This document shows positions 59,658-64,000 of a DNA stretch of 64,000 bases, piece by piece. The stretch spans positions 1-64,000 of the forward strand of contig NZ_RJUB01000006.1 of the NCBI RefSeq assembly GCF_024343615.1, given 5' to 3'. The translations under genes and the position numbers were made by a program. Position 1 is the first letter of the stretch. Every line of letters starts with the position of its first letter. A model generated the notes under the pieces. It was not told the origin of the DNA. It saw only the letters and a program-made list of their open reading frames with translations, and did no database searches. Source of the DNA: Ferruginibacter sp. HRS2-29. Its GTDB lineage: Bacteria; Bacteroidota; Bacteroidia; Chitinophagales; Chitinophagaceae.

Positions 59658-62035
59658 TAAAACTTATAACTCACGCTAAACCTTGCATTGGTGCCCGGTT
59701 CAGCCTGCCAATAGTAATGATCGGCATAAGGCCCGCCCGAATATAAATATTTATTCAGCAAATTATTTACCACCAGGTTGAAACCGATCTTTTCTTTCTG
59801 ATAAGACAAACTACCATCCATGCGGAAATAATCCGGCAGGCTGTATTGTGAGCCATCAAATACATACCAGGGAGAACGTTTTACCTGGTATTGATAACCA
59901 ACGGAAATACCGAAACCGGTGAGGGCGCCTTCGTCTATGCGATAGTTCAGCCAGGCATTCTGTACATGTTTGCTTGATCCCGGTACCTGGTTGCCCACGT
60001 TTTTAGGATCGGAATCTTTGGTCGTTTTTGCTTCCGTGAATGCATAGTTGATGATCACATCCAGCCCACGAACGATCTGGCCGCGGATATCCACTTCAAC
60101 ACCTTTGGTTTTTTGCTGGCCTGTCTGCCTGTAATAAAATTGTCCGGTGGGATCTCCGTTATTGTCATAAACAGGATGTTCCGGATCAATAGTAAGTACA
60201 TTGTTGCGGGTGATCTGGTAGGCAGATACCGCTGAGTTCCATTTACCATTCAGCCAGTCGCGTTTGAAACCAACCTCCATATTGGTTCCGTTGATAGGGT
60301 CAAATGCTTTCTTCTGCCAGTCGCTGCCGTAATTTTCTACAAACGATTCATCCCTCAGGAAATATGCAGAAGTGTTTTGATCGATCGAATAGCTCAAACC
60401 TACACGTGGCGTGAATTTGCTGTTTTTGGAATCACCATTGTATGCATCGCCCGCTTTCAAAGTGGTGTATCTGCCGGCAAGGGTTAAACGAAGTTTGTTT
60501 TCGAGGAAACCAAGTTCATCCTGCGCATAAAAACCGGAGTAAGCGTTGTAATACCGAACACCCCTGTCGCGTACATTTTTGGTACGGTCAAATGTCGGGG
60601 GAGTTGCCAGGCCGTACACAGGCGCGTAGATATTGAACGGGCCACCGAGGTTTCCGCTCTGACTGAAGTCGTGGTAATAATCTTTATTGCTGATATCCAG
60701 TCCGCCGAGTATCTTTTGTGTAACAGCGCCGGTCCTTACTTCACCATTCAAAAACATCTGTCCCATTTTGCTGGTACCAAGGATATCCCAGATGCCATTG
60801 GTGCGTTGTACAATACTGTCGTTGGTAGGATCAAATCCTGCAACCCACATGGATGAGCCTTCCTGCTGGTAATTGAAATAAGCCATCTGTGCCGTGAATT
60901 TCCAGTCGTTGTTGATCTTATGATCGAATATCGCGAGAATGCTGCGGTCGTTCATTTTAGTTTTGGGGATATTGTTTTCCGTATTGGTAAAACTTTTTGG
61001 AACGGTAGCATACCCCGTTTTTGCAAAAACATAATTGGAGCCGATCACGTTCACTTCAGAATATTGCTGGGTGTATTCCAGCGTGATAGCGGTTTTGTCA
61101 TCCACCAGGTATTTCAATACCGGCACGATAGAGTAGCGGTTGTTGAAGTCAAATTGCCTGTGAGAACCTTTTTCCTGGCCCATTACGTTGAGGCGGTATA
61201 ATAATTTTCCGTCTTTTGATAACTTTCCATCAAGGTCGATGGTGGCACGGTACATATCAAAACTTCCTATAGATAAACCGATCTCACCTTTGGTACGACC
61301 GCTTGGTTTTTTTGTAACAACATTGTAGAAGCCGCTCGGGTCGCCGTTTGCCAGCATGAAACCTGCCGGGCCTTTTACAAATTCAATGCGTTCTACCATG
61401 CTCATGTCTTCCGTAAGCGGCCCCCAGGTGGTAGATACATTCATCCCATTGCGGAATGCGCCCACATTGCTGCCCCGCATGGTGATACGTGCATAGTTGT
61501 CCCAGTGCTCGATCCTTGTAGCGCCGCTTACGTTGCGGGTAACACCTTCAAGCATGTCGAATATCTGCTGGTCATTGATCAGCTTTGCAGTTACTACCTG
61601 TATGTTCTGCGGGATTTCGAGAATGGAACTTTGCAGGCGCATGGAAGAAGAAACGCGGTTGGTCTTGAAACTATTCTTATTGGCAACCACCACCACTTCG
61701 TTCAGTTCTTTGTTGGTCTGCACCAGTTCAAAAGATATATCTGTTGTTTTTCCCGGGGTAACAGTCACTTCCTGCTCCAGGTCTTTATAACCCACAAGGC
61801 TGACCAATACCGTGTATTTCCCGGCTTCGATATTTTTTAGCTGGAAAGCGCCCCGGTTGTCAGCCGTAGCATTTTTAGCCGTATTCTTTAAAAGGATGGT
61901 CACACCTTCCGCAGGTTGTTTGTCGGCCGTGATGATCTTCCCGGAAATTGATCCTGTTGATTGCTGTGCAAAGAGGTTGGCAGAGATCATTCCGAGCAGC
62001 ATTAAGAGCATCGCTGTTTTCTTCATAATGTTCAT
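59657..62035 (-). CDS. TonB-dependent siderophore receptor
   Basis: A 792-residue outer-membrane receptor. Signal peptide (~4-24, ending LFAQ), then a carboxypeptidase-regulatory-like domain (GSISGKIITADKQPAEGVTI, ~28-105), the plug (VRNVSGA-type segment VTRNVSGATRIEHWDNYARI, ERIEFVKGPAGFML) and a barrel ending FSVSYKF. KGVEVDIRGQIVRGLDV and LNYRIDEG are typical of FhuA/FecA-like receptors. Expected substrate is a ferric siderophore, supported by the PepSY gene downstream. No FecI/FecR pair is adjacent. Confidence 0.93.
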   Translation of the reverse strand: MNIMKKTAMLLMLLGMISANLFAQQSTGSISGKIITADKQPAEGVTILLKNTAKNATADNRGAFQLKNIEAGKYTVLVSLVGYKDLEQEVTVTPGKTTDISFELVQTNKELNEVVVVANKNSFKTNRVSSSMRLQSSILEIPQNIQVVTAKLINDQQIFDMLEGVTRNVSGATRIEHWDNYARITMRGSNVGAFRNGMNVSTTWGPLTEDMSMVERIEFVKGPAGFMLANGDPSGFYNVVTKKPSGRTKGEIGLSIGSFDMYRATIDLDGKLSKDGKLLYRLNVMGQEKGSHRQFDFNNRYSIVPVLKYLVDDKTAITLEYTQQYSEVNVIGSNYVFAKTGYATVPKSFTNTENNIPKTKMNDRSILAIFDHKINNDWKFTAQMAYFNYQQEGSSMWVAGFDPTNDSIVQRTNGIWDILGTSKMGQMFLNGEVRTGAVTQKILGGLDISNKDYYHDFSQSGNLGGPFNIYAPVYGLATPPTFDRTKNVRDRGVRYYNAYSGFYAQDELGFLENKLRLTLAGRYTTLKAGDAYNGDSKNSKFTPRVGLSYSIDQNTSAYFLRDESFVENYGSDWQKKAFDPINGTNMEVGFKRDWLNGKWNSAVSAYQITRNNVLTIDPEHPVYDNNGDPTGQFYYRQTGQQKTKGVEVDIRGQIVRGLDVIINYAFTEAKTTKDSDPKNVGNQVPGSSKHVQNAWLNYRIDEGALTGFGISVGYQYQVKRSPWYVFDGSQYSLPDYFRMDGSLSYQKEKIGFNLVVNNLLNKYLYSGGPYADHYYWQAEPGTNARFSVSYKF

Positions 62036-62139
62036 GTATGGTCTGGTTTATATGTGTTTTAAATGAAAGGTCTTTTAATTATCTTTTTTAAAATTTCAAG
62101 CTGGCGCAATGTTTATTGCATACCGAAGTGATACGGGCG

Positions 62140-62147
62140 CAAATGTA
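62140..62147 (-). promoter_or_regulatory. -7 box TACATTTG for the siderophore receptor
   Basis: On the minus strand TACATTTG matches TAnnTTTG, about 105 bases before the receptor start. The long leader includes the small hairpin GCAAT-gttt-ATTGC at 62106-62119. No Fur box was recognised. Confidence 0.4.
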
Positions 62148-62255
62148 TCTGCACCAGGGTGGTGGCGACGTTGTAATCGGGAAAAATGTTTACGAATGCG
62201 GTAAAAGGCGGTGTAGGAAAGCCTATTGTCAGAGAAGTGTAAATTTATTGAACCA

Positions 62256-62355
62256 CAGGACCAAGAGTAGTACAGAGTAGCACAGAGCTAAGAATAGAAT
62301 ATATTAATTCTCCCTCTGTGTCCCTTTGTGTCTTTATGTGTCTTTGTGGTTCTCC
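62256..62355. repeat. CACAGAG/CTTTGTG inverted word repeat
   Basis: Left GAACCACAGGACC and GTAGTACAGAGTAGCACAGA, right CTCTGTGTCCCTTTGTGTC and TTTGTGGTTC. The words resemble those at 12650-12755 and 24170-24276. It lies between the receptor promoter region and a permease remnant. Confidence 0.82.
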
Positions 62356-62470
62356 TTATTCTGCACGCAAACTTTGAGCAGGATTTGTCATCGATACTTT
62401 CAATGCTTTGTAACTGATGGTAAGGCCCATACAGGTGATGAAGATCAAAGCGAAACGGCGAACATAACAT
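62356..62470 (-). pseudogene. C-terminal remnant of an ABC transporter permease (MacB/FtsX type)
   Basis: RFALIFITCMGLTISYKALK and VSMTNPAQSLRAE with stop match the last helix and the NP..SLR(A/S)E end of Bacteroidota MacB-like permeases. Upstream the frame runs into unrelated sequence overlapping the GLPGLI gene end; the rest of the permease is absent. As at 55633, only the 3' end next to a word hairpin has survived. Confidence 0.65.
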
Positions 62471-62525
62471 CCGGAATTAACCTGAAATGCTGTGTTCGCC
62501 GTGTCCATGTGCCGTTGTGTTTGAC

Positions 62526-63281
62526 TTACAGTTGCGTACTCCAGTACAACTGTGCGATCCATTGTTTCGAATCTTCATCTTCATCCGAACTCCAGTCTTT
62601 CACCCTTTCTTTGAGTGTAGATTTGAGAACGGCATTGGTCATATATTTTTTGGCAGATGCCGGCTTGATCACTTTTTCGTCTACATTTTGTGTAGTGATC
62701 TTAGTAGCGATATAAGATGTATACATCCTCGGAATGGTAAGCCCCAGTATGGTTCCGGGCAAGCCGCTGATAGAGCATGGCCCGCCTGAAAGCGTGATCT
62801 CATCGGTGTAAAATGCGAATACGTATACGCTGTCCATGATCACACCAACAGCCTTGCGGCAATTATAACCCGCTATGATGCGGCTTTCGTTGGATAATTT
62901 CCATTGAATGTTGCGAACGGAATCTTCTACATTGAAATTAGAACCATACACATTTTTCTGCATGATGTATTTCCCGGTGTTATGATCAAAATACCAGGAA
63001 TTTTCTTCATCGCTCTTGCGAAGGAATTCAGGTACTTTGGCGCCGGGTTCCCAGTGGTCAAATTTGAAGATGCTTTTGTTGTCGGCGAATGTAAGTGTAT
63101 AAAAACCTGTCTTGAACTGCGAGGTCATATTCTCTTTGAGCATTTCCGCCCAGGAACTTGTGCCCAGCGTTTTTACAACATTTGTCTTCACTTCGTATTC
63201 GATCACCCCTTTGGAAATAAATTGCTGCGAATTTGCCTGCAGGCAACAAAACAGCGCAACTATTGATATGATTGTTTTCAT
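62526..63281 (-). CDS. GLPGLI family exported protein
   Basis: A 251-residue protein with a signal peptide (KTIISIVALFCCLQANSQ). The name-giving motif is in GPCSISGLPGTILGLTIPR (~175-193), preceded by GYNCRKAVGVIM and FAFYTDEI. The ending is acidic (DWSSDEDEDSKQWIAQL). GLPGLI proteins are found in Bacteroidota beside outer-membrane barrels; the function is not known. The next upstream gene is such a barrel, 17 bp away, so they form an operon. Confidence 0.93.
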   Translation of the reverse strand: MKTIISIVALFCCLQANSQQFISKGVIEYEVKTNVVKTLGTSSWAEMLKENMTSQFKTGFYTLTFADNKSIFKFDHWEPGAKVPEFLRKSDEENSWYFDHNTGKYIMQKNVYGSNFNVEDSVRNIQWKLSNESRIIAGYNCRKAVGVIMDSVYVFAFYTDEITLSGGPCSISGLPGTILGLTIPRMYTSYIATKITTQNVDEKVIKPASAKKYMTNAVLKSTLKERVKDWSSDEDEDSKQWIAQLYWSTQL

Positions 63282-63298
63282 CCTTTAAGTTTAAGTAG

Positions 63299-64000
63299 TT
63301 ATTTTGTTTTAGAACCTTTGTTTTTGAAATCCCACTGGAACCCAAGCAGGAAGTACCTTTTCAGACGATCATTCCTTTGCTCCGTGTAAGTGTTCTGATA
63401 AAAGTTCCTTTCAATACCGATGTTCTGGTTCAGGATATCCCTCACTTTCAGATATGCGGTAAATTCATTGTTTTTGAATGTTCGCTGCAATTTCGCATTC
63501 CACATATTGTTGTTGAGGTCGGTGGTATTGTTGTTGAGTTTCTGGCGATAGTAGAACTGGTAGTCCGATTGTATCGACCATACTTTTTTGTAATAAACCG
63601 TTGCATCCAGCTGAAGCGTGTTGGTGCTGTAGCTGTAATTGCCCGCGCTGTTGTTGGTCTTGCTTTTGTTCAGGTTGAAATCGTTTCCAAGAGACACATC
63701 GTATTTTTTGTCTTTTGATTTTGACATCCAGAATCCTAAGCCAATATTACTGTTATTGGAATGGCTCAGTTCATTATTGATGATATTGGCATACCTGTTG
63801 AAACCTGCATTTACATTGAGGTTGAAACGGGTGTCGATCTTTTTGGCTTTAAAACCGAAGCCTCCATAAAAATTAGCGTTCACATTACCGTCAGTATTTA
63901 CCGGGCGGGAAATGGTTTTACCATCCGATGTATACGTGCGGCTATCCGTGATAGAATTATTTGTCAGGGAAGTATAAACGGATTGGTATGTCCAGATATC
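63299..64000 (-). CDS. Outer-membrane beta-barrel protein (C-terminal part, runs off the window)
   Basis: The open frame continues without stop to the window end (234 codons visible). Alternating aromatic strands (GFGFKAKKIDTRFNLNVNAG, DATVYYKKVWSIQSDYQFYY, WNAKLQRTFKNNEFTAYLKV) and the ending FLLGFQWDFKNKG are typical of the OMP_b-brl_3 barrels that accompany GLPGLI proteins. VRDILNQNIGIERNFY near the end is characteristic. The start, signal peptide and any N-terminal domain lie outside the window. Confidence 0.85.
   Translation of the reverse strand, partial: DIWTYQSVYTSLTNNSITDSRTYTSDGKTISRPVNTDGNVNANFYGGFGFKAKKIDTRFNLNVNAGFNRYANIINNELSHSNNSNIGLGFWMSKSKDKKYDVSLGNDFNLNKSKTNNSAGNYSYSTNTLQLDATVYYKKVWSIQSDYQFYYRQKLNNNTTDLNNNMWNAKLQRTFKNNEFTAYLKVRDILNQNIGIERNFYQNTYTEQRNDRLKRYFLLGFQWDFKNKGSKTK

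Noticed and set aside
1-64000. Reverse-transcriptase-driven system (retron or DGR) to explain the paired arms
   Set aside because: No reverse transcriptase or template/variable repeat pair is present in the window.
1-64000. tRNA or rRNA genes
   Set aside because: No cloverleaf with a CCA-type end and no rRNA core sequence was recognised by eye; a tRNA scan would be needed to exclude degenerate ones.

Overview
The window looks like chromosome of a Bacteroidota member, most likely family Chitinophagaceae. Evidence: promoters of the TAnnTTTG type, many Sec signal peptides and lipoboxes, a TonB-dependent receptor with carboxypeptidase-like N-terminus, GLPGLI and HYC_CC_PP family proteins, DUF4251 and DUF4920 proteins, a GH92 mannosidase, bacillithiol synthesis (BshC), and Bacteroidota-style RHS proteins with a signal peptide. 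No rRNA, tRNA, transposase, reverse transcriptase or CRISPR array was seen.

Layout. 1-1250: six tandem copies of a ~212-bp hairpin unit. 1.3-8.0 kb (+): secreted hydrolase, M28 peptidase, cupin/anti-sigma-like protein, di-haem peroxidase, DUF4920 and phytase-like esterase. 8.1-20.6 kb: M1 peptidase, GH92 mannosidase, YceI protein, DUF4251, class C serine hydrolase, RRM protein, sucC, purine nucleoside phosphorylase and a porin. 20.8-22.9 kb (+): likely metal-handling cluster (HYC_CC_PP, HMA-domain protein, beta-barrel, a 25-residue Cys-Cys peptide). 23.0-26.5 kb (-): CHAD-like protein, ATP-grasp protein and class I glutamine amidotransferase. 26.7-31.9 kb (+): rimO, bshC, ruvX, def and a secreted protein. 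32.0-52.8 kb: a polymorphic-toxin island. 52.9-64 kb (mostly -): M49 peptidase, double GNAT, alpha/beta hydrolase, PepSY membrane protein, TonB receptor, GLPGLI protein and the end of another outer membrane protein.

The toxin island holds a coiled-coil/beta-barrel protein, a giant SpvB/YD-type secreted protein, a cysteine-free GPx-like protein and one complete RHS protein ending in a metzincin-like peptidase. Downstream lie three promoterless cassettes, each a truncated RHS core with a different toxin end and its own immunity gene, plus at least four broken toxin or immunity remnants. The layout suggests a store of toxin tips that can recombine into the full-length gene.

The other striking property is between the genes. 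More than twenty intergenic spaces carry arms built from short tandem words, usually with an exact 7-nt period, and in most loci a second arm is the reverse complement of the first. The word differs from locus to locus, yet the same word recurs at distant loci. Arms often contain the stop codon of the adjacent gene. Related elements bracket one toxin cassette, and two inverted arms flank the whole toxin island.
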